A stretch of DNA of 64,000 nucleotides from Micropruina glycogenica (GTDB taxonomy: Bacteria > Actinomycetota > Actinomycetes > Propionibacteriales > Propionibacteriaceae), in assembly GCF_039524395.1 (NCBI RefSeq), contig NZ_BAAAGO010000031.1; one strand, 5' to 3'. Below are positions 1 through 8,923 of the stretch, piece after piece; the first letter of the stretch is position 1, and every line of letters begins with the position of its first letter. The notes under the pieces are model-generated. The model was not told the DNA's origin. It did no database searches and was given only the letters and a program-made list of their open reading frames with translations. The translations under genes were made by a program, and so were the position numbers.

Positions 1-744
1 ATAGATCACCTTGAGCGTGCCGAGCGTCGAGCTCGACTGCGGCAGCCGGAACGAGTAGGTGAAGTCGAACGTCTGGTCGAGACCGCGCTCGATCATGCGG
101 TCACGCACCCGCAGCAGGTTGCCTTCCAGCCGGCTGCGCATCTCGGACGCGAACAGAATGCGGTTGCCGGGCGAACCGACCAACCGGCGCAGCAGCCGTG
201 ACAGAAACCGAATGGTGAACCCGACCGGACGCGGGTCGCGTGCGGCGCGCAACGTACGCCGGGCCACCGTGCCGGCGAAGCCCCTCACCGAGTCGGTGTT
301 GGCGACCACCGGGTTGCGATAGAAGCGGTAGGTACGCACCACGAACTCGGGGCGCACGTCGGCCTCGGTGATGCCGAACGTGACGGTGTAGTTCTCGGTG
401 TTGCCCATGTAGAGAAAGGCCCTGGTGAACTCGTCGAGGATGTCGACGCGTTCGAGCGGAAAACGCGCGGCGCACAGGTCGCGCCCCTCGTACTCGGCGA
501 TCAACCGCCACGTGCCGTCGGGAATCGGCCGGCGCTGATGAAAGTCGGTGATGGTGAGCACGAGCTCGTGCCGTCCCTCGCCCAGGTAGGTGGTGCGCAC
601 CGGGTAGCCGAAGCGTACGGACTGCAGCCGGTAGCCGACCCGTTCGAGGTCGATAGGGTCGTCGGGGTCGGCGTCGAGTCGCACGACGATGGTGAGATGC
701 ACCCGCTCCCACGCGATCGTCTCAACCACGCTGTCGAAACCCAT
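1..744 (-). CDS. N-terminal part of a probable glycerophosphotransferase-family protein (cut by window edge)
   Basis: An open frame of 248 codons begins at an ATG read leftward from 744 and leaves the window without a stop. An AGAGGA ribosome site sits just upstream. The visible part begins MGFDSVVETIAWERVHLTIV and is beta-rich, resembling the accessory N-terminal region seen in large CDP-glycerol glycerophosphotransferases; the catalytic region would lie outside the window. It follows the 853-residue gene in the same direction with about 30 bases between, so the two are probably one operon. The function is inferred from position and from the general look of the N-terminus, not from catalytic motifs. 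Confidence 0.6.
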   Translation of the reverse strand, partial: MGFDSVVETIAWERVHLTIVVRLDADPDDPIDLERVGYRLQSVRFGYPVRTTYLGEGRHELVLTITDFHQRRPIPDGTWRLIAEYEGRDLCAARFPLERVDILDEFTRAFLYMGNTENYTVTFGITEADVRPEFVVRTYRFYRNPVVANTDSVRGFAGTVARRTLRAARDPRPVGFTIRFLSRLLRRLVGSPGNRILFASEMRSRLEGNLLRVRDRMIERGLDQTFDFTYSFRLPQSSSTLGTLKVIY

Positions 745-775
745 GCGATCCTCTCGTGTCAAACAAGTGTGATGG

Positions 776-3337
776 TCAGTCCAGCGCCAGCAACCGGTCG
801 ATGACCCGCTCGGAGCTGTGCCCGTCGTCGAAGGGATTGAACCTCGCCCGCCACTGCTCGTACTTCTGGGCGTACAGGGGCGCGTCCTGCGCCGCCGAAC
901 TCACCGCGGCCACCACCTGCTCTTGGGTGTGCAGCAGCGGGCCGGGCGCCGCCTCCTCCAAGTCGAAGTAGACGCCCCGCAGTTCGCCCCGGTACTCATC
1001 GATGTCAGGCACGTAGAACATCATCGGACGCCCCGTCACCGAGAAGTCGAACATCACCGACGAGTAGTCGGTGATCAACGAGTCGGCCGCCAGGTACAGG
1101 TCGGCGATGTTGGGGTAGCTGGTCACGTCGAGCACGCCGGGCAGCAGCACGTCAGCCCCGAACTTCTTGGTGCGCGAATGCCCCCGCAGCAACAACCGGT
1201 AGCCGGGCCCGAGGTCGGCCATCAGCCGCTCCAGTTCGAGGAACATCACCATCTCGGTGCGGTTCTCACGCCACGTCGGCGCGTACAGCACCGCGATCTC
1301 GTCGTCAGCGATGCCCAGCGAACGTCGCATCGCGGCCCGGTCGCCGGTGAACAGACTGTCGTTGCGCGGGTATCCCTCTTCCCACACCGGGCCCGAATAG
1401 TCGTACGCCTTGCGAAAGATCTCGCTGCTGTGCGGATTCTGCGACAGCAGCAGGCTCCAGTTCGCTCGCTCGGCCAGCAACTCACGACGCACCACCAGGT
1501 CGGTGGTGTGCCGATCCAGCCCGATCTTCTTGAACATGCTGCCGTGCCAGGTCTGCAGCACGATCTGGCCGGGATTGCGCAGAAAGTTGCGCTTGCCGAG
1601 GGTGGTCTTGCCCATGCCCGGCCTGGTCAGCCACTCGTTGACGATGAGCCGCCGCGACGTTTCGCGCGCCTCCCACCAAGCTTGAGTTCCGCGTACCACC
1701 TTGGTAGCACCCTCGGGCACCGCGACCGACGCGTTGGTGACGCCCCACACCCGCCGGGCGTTCGGAAAGCGGCGCGCAACTTCTCGGTCGAGTGCCAGCG
1801 GATTGCAGGTGGCGGCGGCACCGCCGAACGCCTCGAAGTAGAACTGGTCGATGATCGGTACACCCACCCGCTGGTAGTGCTGGGCCAGTTGCATCTGCTT
1901 GACCGGCCCCAACTCGGCTGGCCGCACCAGCGGCTGGATGACCAGCACCAATCGCCGTCCGCCGCCGAGGCCGAGCAGGCAGCGAAAGTCCTGCTCGTCG
2001 AAGTCGACGATGCGGGGCGCGTCCTCGATCAGCCCCACTGCGGCCGCAACCCGAACGAACCGACCGCGGGCGTTCGTGGCACGCACGGTGTACTGACCCA
2101 GGGGCGGCGCAGAAAGTGGCTGACCCCACTGCGATCCCAGCCAATCGGCCACAGCTTCGAAGCCACCGTCTGGCGTTGAGGTGACCGTCAGCTTGCGTCT
2201 GGCCCGCGGGCCGGCCAAGGTCAGCTTGAGGGCATCGACCGGCGCACCCAAGGCCCGACCGCGCAGGCGCACGCGCGGCTTGGGCCCCTTTTCGAGGTCG
2301 ACCCCCTCGACCAGCACCATCGCCTCGGTGTCACGCAGCCGCAGTGTGCCGTCGGGGCCCGGGTAGGGCAGCGGCAAGTGGTTCTGCGAACCCTTGGCCT
2401 GGTCGAGCACAGAAGCCACGGGGTACCGCTTGCCGCGGGTGTCGACGGCAAACATGCGCACGGTCAGCACCGGTTCGGTCTTTTCGCCGAAGTCGACAGA
2501 AAAAATGCCTTCGTCCTCGTCAGGGTCGAGCAGGCTGCTGGCACCGTTCGGATCGATGGGCGGCAGTTCGCCCGTCACCCGCACCCGGCCACCCTCGATG
2601 GCACTGCCGGTCATTCGCACGGTCGCCTGGGGCGACACCAACTCGGCATGATCGAACGAGATGCCGTTCAGGGTCAGGACGGCAGCCACCCTGCGACCCT
2701 CGACGGTGCAGTCGGTGGCCAGGGCGGCCGGTCGCGACACCGCGAACGACAATCCCCTGCCCTTCGCCCATTGCGGCAGCACCTGCACACCGTTGAACGT
2801 GCGGGCCAGCAGGTGCTCGCTCGAGGCGAAACGGACGCGCCGCACGAAGGTTCCGGTCGTCGAGCGATTGCCGCACGAGACGGTGATCACCACCCGCCAG
2901 CTGCGCCGCCCACTGCCCGCGAGTCGAATCGCGTCGGCCAGCGAGAACCGCGCCACGAATCCGGCCGCCGAGTAGTCGAGTTCGAGGTCACGGACGCTGG
3001 CGTTGGCCTGCGGTTCGTCGACCCGGGTGACCTCAGCCTCGATGTCTGGTTGACCGAAACTGCGCAGGCGCACCCTGATCTGAGGTGTGTACTGGGCGAA
3101 GTTCATGCCGCGCTCGAACGCCCACCCGCTGATCTCGAACGTGGCGTCGTCCAGCCAATGCGCCTTGCGCACCCAGCCGATCCAGCCCAACTGCAGGGGC
3201 GTCACGGCGTTGGCCACACGGCGGACGACCCCCCGGGTCAGCACATACGCACGCCGAACGGCCGGACTCTTGGCTCGTCCGAGCCTGGTGGGCACAGACC
3301 GCACGTGGTGAAGCGGCAGGATCTTCCTCGCTGGCAC
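776..3337 (-). CDS. CDP-glycerol glycerophosphotransferase-family protein (TagF/TagB-like)
   Basis: 853 residues from a GTG start. The C-terminal half carries the glycerophosphotransferase (PF04464) signature: TWHG at 596-599, GYPRND at 655-660, YAPTW at 685-689, RGHSR at 718-722 and SLITDYSSVMFD at 753-764. The family transfers glycerol phosphate (or ribitol phosphate) from a CDP-polyol to a growing teichoic acid at the inner face of the membrane. The first 430 or so residues form an unusually long beta-rich extension with no transmembrane segment. It lies between the fused cytidylyltransferase and a second similar gene, all leftward, consistent with polymer assembly. Whether it primes or polymerises cannot be told from sequence. 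Confidence 0.88.
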   Translation of the reverse strand: MPARKILPLHHVRSVPTRLGRAKSPAVRRAYVLTRGVVRRVANAVTPLQLGWIGWVRKAHWLDDATFEISGWAFERGMNFAQYTPQIRVRLRSFGQPDIEAEVTRVDEPQANASVRDLELDYSAAGFVARFSLADAIRLAGSGRRSWRVVITVSCGNRSTTGTFVRRVRFASSEHLLARTFNGVQVLPQWAKGRGLSFAVSRPAALATDCTVEGRRVAAVLTLNGISFDHAELVSPQATVRMTGSAIEGGRVRVTGELPPIDPNGASSLLDPDEDEGIFSVDFGEKTEPVLTVRMFAVDTRGKRYPVASVLDQAKGSQNHLPLPYPGPDGTLRLRDTEAMVLVEGVDLEKGPKPRVRLRGRALGAPVDALKLTLAGPRARRKLTVTSTPDGGFEAVADWLGSQWGQPLSAPPLGQYTVRATNARGRFVRVAAAVGLIEDAPRIVDFDEQDFRCLLGLGGGRRLVLVIQPLVRPAELGPVKQMQLAQHYQRVGVPIIDQFYFEAFGGAAATCNPLALDREVARRFPNARRVWGVTNASVAVPEGATKVVRGTQAWWEARETSRRLIVNEWLTRPGMGKTTLGKRNFLRNPGQIVLQTWHGSMFKKIGLDRHTTDLVVRRELLAERANWSLLLSQNPHSSEIFRKAYDYSGPVWEEGYPRNDSLFTGDRAAMRRSLGIADDEIAVLYAPTWRENRTEMVMFLELERLMADLGPGYRLLLRGHSRTKKFGADVLLPGVLDVTSYPNIADLYLAADSLITDYSSVMFDFSVTGRPMMFYVPDIDEYRGELRGVYFDLEEAAPGPLLHTQEQVVAAVSSAAQDAPLYAQKYEQWRARFNPFDDGHSSERVIDRLLALD

Positions 3338-3358
3338 GGTGGGCTGGGCCTCGCTTCC

Positions 3359-4699
3359 TCAGGAGATGACAGTGGCAGATGCCCGGGCGCGCTCGATCAT
3401 ATCGGCCATCGCGATCGACTCTGCGGGCCGCAACTTGAACGACTCGCGGGTGTCCCTGCGGATCATCGACGCGAATTCGGCCAACTCGTACCGCAGTCCG
3501 TCGCCGTCGAACTTGTAGTAGTACTTCTTACTGCGCCGGCTGTCTTCGAAGCGAGCCTCGAAGTACTCGGTCAACCACCAGGGCGCGGGCACGTAGATGT
3601 AGCCCGCGGTGCCCGCCACGACCAGGTCGCCCTCGGCCTTGACCCCGAGGCCGGTGCGGGCCGAGGCCACGGCGTGTGGGTAGGTCAGGTCGATGCGCGA
3701 GAACACCTCGACCGGCGAGCCGGCCGGACGCAACGAGACGGTTCTCAGGTCGGTGTACCCGAGGCCGAGCAGCTTGACCGCCGCGAGCAGCGGGTAGGTG
3801 GCCAGCTCAGAGATCGATCCACCGTCGGCGTCGGTGAGTTCGCGACCCTGGGTGACCAGCTTGGTGAAGGTGGCGTCCACCGAACGCACCTGGCCGATGG
3901 AGCCGCTGCGTGCCACGGCCACCATGCGCTGGAAGCCCGGCGAGAAGGCCGTCTTGACCGCTTCCAAGAGCACCACGCCACGAGCGGCGGCCAACTCGAA
4001 GAGTTCGCTCGTCTGCGCCTTCGACAGGGTCATCGGCTTTTCGCACAAGACGTGCAGCCCTGCTTGAATCGCCCGCTTCGTGTAGTCGTAGTGGGTGTCG
4101 TGCGGCGTCGCGACGTACACGGCGTCCACGTGGCCGAGCAGGTCGTCGTAATGTTCGTTGGCCCACTCGAGTTCGAGCCGGCGGGCGAACTCACGGGTGC
4201 GTTCGTACGTACGTGAGTACACCGCCTCGACGTTGACGCCGCTGACGAAGCGAGCTTCGGCGACGAACCGCGCCGCGATGCGCCCAGCGCCGGCGATGCC
4301 GATGCGTAGTACCCCGGCCGACTCATTGCGCAACTGGGTGCTCGACACGCCTTTGGTGCGATCGAGGTACACCACACGGCAATAGTCGTTGAGGTAGTCG
4401 AACTTGCCCAGCCAGTCCGAACCGATGGCGAAGATGTCGACGTCATGCTGCTGAATGTCTTGAACCTTCTGGCCTTCGTACTCTTCGATTATCACTTCAT
4501 CGGCCAAGCCCGAGTCGACCACATTGCGGATGCGTTCCATCAGGCTTTGCGCCACGTTCAGCTTGCCGCGCGAATCGTCGTAGTTGTCGGTGGTGACCCC
4601 CACGATCAGGTGATCGCCCAGAGCCTTCGCCCGCTCCAGCAGCCGTCGGTGTCCCTCGTGGAACAGGTCGAACGTGCCATAGGTGATGACCCTGGTCAC
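3359..4699 (-). CDS. Fused glycerol-3-phosphate cytidylyltransferase-like / Gfo-Idh-MocA oxidoreductase
   Basis: 446 residues. Residues 1-125 are a TagD-type cytidylyltransferase with GTFDLFHEGH at 8-17 and the nucleotide-binding RTKGVSSTQLR near 114-124. With no evident linker, residues 131-446 form a Gfo/Idh/MocA oxidoreductase: dinucleotide motif GIAGAGRIA at 134-142 and EKPM at 220-223. The first half should make a CDP-polyol for the adjacent glycerophosphotransferases. The second half is an NAD(P)-dependent dehydrogenase of unknown substrate. Known reductase-cytidylyltransferase pairs such as Bcs1 make CDP-ribitol from a ketose phosphate, so this protein may make and activate its own polyol phosphate. 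That last step is inference. It is divergent from the TagE-like genes. Confidence 0.85.
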   Translation of the reverse strand: MTRVITYGTFDLFHEGHRRLLERAKALGDHLIVGVTTDNYDDSRGKLNVAQSLMERIRNVVDSGLADEVIIEEYEGQKVQDIQQHDVDIFAIGSDWLGKFDYLNDYCRVVYLDRTKGVSSTQLRNESAGVLRIGIAGAGRIAARFVAEARFVSGVNVEAVYSRTYERTREFARRLELEWANEHYDDLLGHVDAVYVATPHDTHYDYTKRAIQAGLHVLCEKPMTLSKAQTSELFELAAARGVVLLEAVKTAFSPGFQRMVAVARSGSIGQVRSVDATFTKLVTQGRELTDADGGSISELATYPLLAAVKLLGLGYTDLRTVSLRPAGSPVEVFSRIDLTYPHAVASARTGLGVKAEGDLVVAGTAGYIYVPAPWWLTEYFEARFEDSRRSKKYYYKFDGDGLRYELAEFASMIRRDTRESFKLRPAESIAMADMIERARASATVIS

Positions 4700-4786
4700 A
4701 GATCCTCCTCCGCCTTTCGAACATGTCGTGCCTGCGGAGAGCAGGTCGGCGCCATCGCTACCATGAGGCCAGAATAGGGGGTGCCG

Positions 4787-6373
4787 ATGCGTACTGCAGC
4801 GCAGCTACCGCACGCTGAGTACGTGTTCGTGGTGGATGTGCTGCCGCGTAACCATGCGGGTCGTAGCGCCTCTATTCTGACCAAGACCCGCCTGCTCTGG
4901 CAGCATGCCGGGGTGCGGTCGACCATCGTCACGGCCTACGACTCGTCACAACTCGACGACATCGGCCACGACCTGCGGCGCCGCGGCCTGCTCGCCGACG
5001 GCGTGCAGGTGGCCAGCCTGCACGACTTCTACCCCGACGACAGCACGCCACCCGAGGGCGACTTTCATCGACCCTTCGACGAACCAGGCATGCACTGGAT
5101 CGAGGACGGTGCCGCCGGCCAGTTTCTCTTCTACGAGCACGGTCGGCATCGCCTGTCGAAACGCATCGACTACGCCGGCCGCCCCATCGTGCTCGACTGG
5201 TTCGACGGTGCCCGCAACCGAACGCGAAGCGACGAGTTCTGGCCCAACGGGGTCAGGCGCCGAACCGTCTTCTTCGACCTCTACTACGGCGTGGCCCGCC
5301 AAGAACTGCTGCACCGCCGCGACGGCAGCGTGCGACTGGGCATCTGGTGGGCCGTCGATCCCCTCACCAGGGTGCGCAGCCCCGAGCGGGTGACCAGGTT
5401 CGATCGTGCCGGGCACCCTGAGCAGGTGCTCGACTCGTACTACGACGTCATTCACGCCAGCCTCGACGGCCTGATCGGCGACCGGCCGGCCTTCGTCATC
5501 TGCGAGGCTCGCCGCATCGATGAATGGGTGCTCGGCTACCGCCGGCCCAACGTGCGGCAGATCCACGTTCTGCACAACGCCCACATTCGCCCGCCTCAAG
5601 ACGATGTGCACAAGATCAGGCCGATCTATGCGCCCATGCTGACCTGCCCCAACGTCGACGCCACGGTGTTTCTCACCAACCGGCAACGGGCCGACGCCGA
5701 GCAGCACTTCGGGCCCAATGATCGGTACTGGGTGATACCTCATTCGGTGCCCGACACGCCGACCCCTGCCGAGGCTCCGCAACGCGACCCGAAGCTTGTC
5801 GTGATGATGGCTCGACTCGACCAGCAGAAGCAGCTCGACCACGCCATCAAGGCGTTCGCCGAGGTGATCACCAAGGTGCCCGACGCCCGCCTCGAAATCT
5901 ACGGGCGGGGCGTTCTGCAAGGTGAACTGAACCGACTGATCCGCAACAAGGGGCTGTCGGCGAACGTGCGGCTGGCAGGGTTCACCGACGACCCGATGAA
6001 GGTCTATCGCGGCGCCGGATTGTCGTTGCTCACCAGCCGCTACGAGGGTTTCGGCCTGGTGCTGGTCGAGAGCCTGCAGCAGGGCTGCCCGGTGGTCAGC
6101 TACGACCTGGCTTACGGTCCGGCCGACATCGTCGACGACGGCGTCAACGGATTGCTGGTGCCGCCCGACGAGCCGGCCGCCCTCGCGGCGGCCGTGGTGC
6201 GGGTGCTGGACGACCCCGATTTGCAGCAGGCCATGTCGCTGGCCGGCCCCGGTTCAGTCGAGAAGTTCAACGAGAACGCGTTCGTACAGCACTGGGCCGA
6301 GCTGTTGGACTCACTCGCCGCGACGTTTCCCACGAGTGCGTTCCCAGCCGCAACGGGCCCCGAAAGGAACTGA
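4787..6373 (+). CDS. TagE-like alpha-glucosyltransferase, first copy
   Basis: About 528 residues from ATG 4787; a GTG six bases upstream is also in frame, but the GGGGG ribosome site touches it, so the ATG is preferred. The C-terminal half is a GT4 domain: MARLDQQKQLDHAIKAF, then EIYGRG, then SRYEGFGLVLVESLQQG near residues 416-432 with the two glutamates of the EX7E motif. The N-terminal half (NHAGRSASILTKTRLL) matches TagE/GtfA-type enzymes that attach glucose from UDP-glucose to poly(glycerol phosphate). Cytoplasmic, presumably acting on teichoic acid before export. It is divergent from the cytidylyltransferase fusion and overlaps the next gene by one base. Confidence 0.82.
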   Translation: MRTAAQLPHAEYVFVVDVLPRNHAGRSASILTKTRLLWQHAGVRSTIVTAYDSSQLDDIGHDLRRRGLLADGVQVASLHDFYPDDSTPPEGDFHRPFDEPGMHWIEDGAAGQFLFYEHGRHRLSKRIDYAGRPIVLDWFDGARNRTRSDEFWPNGVRRRTVFFDLYYGVARQELLHRRDGSVRLGIWWAVDPLTRVRSPERVTRFDRAGHPEQVLDSYYDVIHASLDGLIGDRPAFVICEARRIDEWVLGYRRPNVRQIHVLHNAHIRPPQDDVHKIRPIYAPMLTCPNVDATVFLTNRQRADAEQHFGPNDRYWVIPHSVPDTPTPAEAPQRDPKLVVMMARLDQQKQLDHAIKAFAEVITKVPDARLEIYGRGVLQGELNRLIRNKGLSANVRLAGFTDDPMKVYRGAGLSLLTSRYEGFGLVLVESLQQGCPVVSYDLAYGPADIVDDGVNGLLVPPDEPAALAAAVVRVLDDPDLQQAMSLAGPGSVEKFNENAFVQHWAELLDSLAATFPTSAFPAATGPERN

Positions 6374-8052
6374 TGGACCTCAAGAAAACCGTCAAGCGCG
6401 GTCTTGCCGCCACCGGCCTACTCGAGCCCCTTCGTCGGGCACGCCGCCGGCGCAGCCGTGCCGCGCAGGTCGCGGTGCGGCGGGCCGCGCGACTCGATCC
6501 GGCACCACCGATGCAACCGTTCCCGCCGGCTCGCTACATCTTCGCCACCGGCGCGATCCCGCGCCGCTACGCCGGGCGCACCGCATCGGTGCTGGTCAAG
6601 GCCCGACTGTTCGCCGAGCAGGCAGGGGTGCCCTGCGAGATCCTGACCATGAACTTCTCATCCGAACTCGACGACGTGACCCACGAGATCGACCAACGCG
6701 GCGCGCTGGGCAAAGGGGTGCGGATCACAAACCTCTACGACTCGCTGTGGAACGAGGGCCAGCCGCGCGAACCGGTGCGGCACCCGGTGGACGAACCTGG
6801 CATGGACTGGATCAAAGACGTCGACGGCGAGGTCTACCGCTACTACGAAGACGGCGTCTACCGCATCTATCGACGCTTCGACTACGACGGCAGGCTCGTC
6901 GTCGAGGACCGGTTCAACGAGAACCGTGGCCGCACCCAACGCGACGAGTTCGGCCCCGACGGCCACATCAGACGCACCACCTTCTACGACCTGCATTTCA
7001 ACAAGCCGCGGCAAGAGGTGTACTTCCGGCGCGACGGCACGGCGTTCATGAACAAGTGGTTGGTGGTGAATCCAACCGATCTGTCGACCGAGGTCGAGCG
7101 CGTGACCCTGTTCGACGAGCACGAGAAGCCGGTCAAGGTGCTCACCTCACACATCGACTTGATCTGCGCCTACCTCGATCGAGTGATCGGCGACGATCGG
7201 GTGTTTCTCAGCGTCGAGTCGCGCCGCGCCGACCCCGAGGTGATCGACTACCGCCGGCCCAACGTGAAGCGCCTCTTTGTGCTGCACAACCCGCACATCA
7301 ACCCGCCCTTCGACGACACGCGCAAGCTGCGGCAGACTTACCGGCAGGTGCTCGAGCGTGCCGACGAGGTCGACGCGGTGGTGTTTCTCACACCCGGTCA
7401 ACGGGCCGACGCCGAGGCCCACTTGGGCCCGCGCAGCAACTTCGCCGTCATTCCGCACCCGGCTGCGCTGCCCGACACCGCGCCCGCGCCGGCCGACCGT
7501 GACCCCGATCTCGTGGTGATGCTGGCCCGACTCGACCAGCAAAAGCACGTGGACGCCGCGATTCGCGCATTCGCCGCGGTGGTCAAGCAACGCCCGCGGG
7601 CGCGGCTCGAAATCTACGGCCGTGGCCCTGAAGAGAAGGAACTCTCGTCGCTGATCGCGTCCCTGCGGCTGCAGAACTCCGTACGACTGGCCGGGTACAC
7701 CTCTGACCCCGCGGCTGTCTATCGCAAGGCCAGCGTCTGCCTGCTGACCAGCCGGTACGAGGGTTTCGGGCTGGTCGTGCTCGAGTCGATGGCCCAGGGC
7801 TGCCCGATGGTGTCTTTCGACCTCAACTATGGCCCCCGCGACATGATCGAAGACGGCCGCACCGGCTTTCTGGTGCCGCAGGGCGACGAGGCCGCACTGG
7901 CACGGCGAACGCTCGAGATTCTGGCCGATCCGGCACTGCGCGACCGGCTGGGAACCGAAGCCCTGGTTGCCGTACACCGCTACAGCAGCGAGGCGTTTCT
8001 CGCTCGCTGGTCGGCGTTGTTCAACAGCATCGCGGCCAAAGGCTGGTCGTGA
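6373..8052 (+). CDS. TagE-like alpha-glucosyltransferase, second copy
   Basis: 559 residues. The ATG shares one base with the stop of the upstream paralogue (TGATG), and GAAAGGAA lies just before it, so translation is probably coupled. The layout is the same as the first copy: N-terminal RRYAGRTASVLVKARLFAEQ, then a GT4 domain with MLARLDQQKHVDAAIRAF, EIYGRG and SRYEGFGLVVLESMAQG near 460-475. A basic N-terminal extension of about 50 residues is extra. The pair arose by tandem duplication and may add sugar at different positions or to different acceptors. Poly(glycerol phosphate) glucosylation is the best guess for both. Confidence 0.8.
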   Translation: MDLKKTVKRGLAATGLLEPLRRARRRRSRAAQVAVRRAARLDPAPPMQPFPPARYIFATGAIPRRYAGRTASVLVKARLFAEQAGVPCEILTMNFSSELDDVTHEIDQRGALGKGVRITNLYDSLWNEGQPREPVRHPVDEPGMDWIKDVDGEVYRYYEDGVYRIYRRFDYDGRLVVEDRFNENRGRTQRDEFGPDGHIRRTTFYDLHFNKPRQEVYFRRDGTAFMNKWLVVNPTDLSTEVERVTLFDEHEKPVKVLTSHIDLICAYLDRVIGDDRVFLSVESRRADPEVIDYRRPNVKRLFVLHNPHINPPFDDTRKLRQTYRQVLERADEVDAVVFLTPGQRADAEAHLGPRSNFAVIPHPAALPDTAPAPADRDPDLVVMLARLDQQKHVDAAIRAFAAVVKQRPRARLEIYGRGPEEKELSSLIASLRLQNSVRLAGYTSDPAAVYRKASVCLLTSRYEGFGLVVLESMAQGCPMVSFDLNYGPRDMIEDGRTGFLVPQGDEAALARRTLEILADPALRDRLGTEALVAVHRYSSEAFLARWSALFNSIAAKGWS

Positions 8053-8067
8053 GCAGGTCGCCAGGGC

Positions 8068-8781
8068 TCAGGCGGCGCGACGGCGCCTGACCAGCCACCA
8101 GCCCGCTCCCCCGGCGGCCACGAGCAGCACGACGCCGCCCACGATCCACCCGGTCGCGTCCGAGCCGCCGGAAACCGGGGCGGTGGGGGTTGGCGAGGCC
8201 GACGGAACGACCGAGCCGCTGGGCGATTCTGTTGCGCTCGACTGAGTGCCCGATGGGGTGGTCGTGGGCGTCGGTTCCTCACTGACCTCGACCACCGGGG
8301 GCGTGGTGGTTGGGGTTTCGACCGGCCCGGTGGCCATGGGGTCGGGGTTGGCCATCTCGGGCGGCTGCTCGGCCGTTCCGCTCCACGTCTTGACGATGTC
8401 GGTCCACTCGCCATCGCCGTACGAGAACTGATACGCGCCGCCCTCGGGCTGGCCGTCTTTACGATCCACCTGATACTTGACCGTGTAGGTGTCCTTGGCC
8501 AGGTTGTTCTCCAGCTGCACCAGCACGGCCGAGCCCTGGTAGATCAGGTCGCCCGACACCACGTTGCGGCCCTTGGAGTTGACCACCAGCACCTTCAACA
8601 TCGACTTCTTTACCGTGCGGTCGAAGGCCAGGCTCACCCACCCCGGGCGGATGGACAGCTGCTCGTGTTCGGCCGGGTCGCTGACCTTCAGCCGGCTGCT
8701 GGCGAAGGCGGTCGACTCGACCGCGAGCAGGCCGACCAGGCCCACCACAACCGCGAGAACCGCGGCGGCAATCCGCCTCAT
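8068..8781 (-). CDS. CopC-domain exported protein with C-terminal membrane anchor
   Basis: 237 residues from ATG 8781 (MRRIAAAVLAVVVGL). In-frame GTGs at 8787 and 8790 and an ATG at 8838 are alternatives; no start has a strong ribosome site. A signal peptide ending near FASS is followed by a CopC/YobA beta-sandwich (KVSDPAEHEQLSIRPGWVSLAF), a threonine/proline/serine-rich stalk, then one membrane segment (WIVGGVVLLVAAGGAGWWLV) and an RRRR stop. CopC proteins bind copper outside the membrane with an N-terminal histidine. Here the mature protein starts SSRLK and the histidine is absent, so copper binding is doubtful. It lies inside the glycopolymer locus. Confidence 0.72.
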   Translation of the reverse strand: MRRIAAAVLAVVVGLVGLLAVESTAFASSRLKVSDPAEHEQLSIRPGWVSLAFDRTVKKSMLKVLVVNSKGRNVVSGDLIYQGSAVLVQLENNLAKDTYTVKYQVDRKDGQPEGGAYQFSYGDGEWTDIVKTWSGTAEQPPEMANPDPMATGPVETPTTTPPVVEVSEEPTPTTTPSGTQSSATESPSGSVVPSASPTPTAPVSGGSDATGWIVGGVVLLVAAGGAGWWLVRRRRAA

Positions 8782-8874
8782 TCGCACCACGATATGTCCC
8801 CATGGCTTGCGTGAACTGGTACCGATACGAGTGTTCATAGTTAGTTCAAGTATGCTACGGACATCTCGTGGTTG

Positions 8875-8915
8875 TTTGGGGGCAGTGGCGCGCGCTGTCG
8901 TAACTTTGGGGGCAG
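8875..8915. repeat. Two direct copies of TTTGGGGGCAG, 30 bp apart
   Basis: The 11-base unit occurs at 8875-8885 and 8905-8915, exactly 30 bases apart, in the short divergent spacer between the CopC-like gene and the phospholipase-D-like gene. The second copy sits about nine bases before the ATG at 8924 and may include its ribosome site. The spacing of about three helical turns suits a protein-binding site. Confidence 0.4.
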
Positions 8916-8923
8916 AAGTCGTA

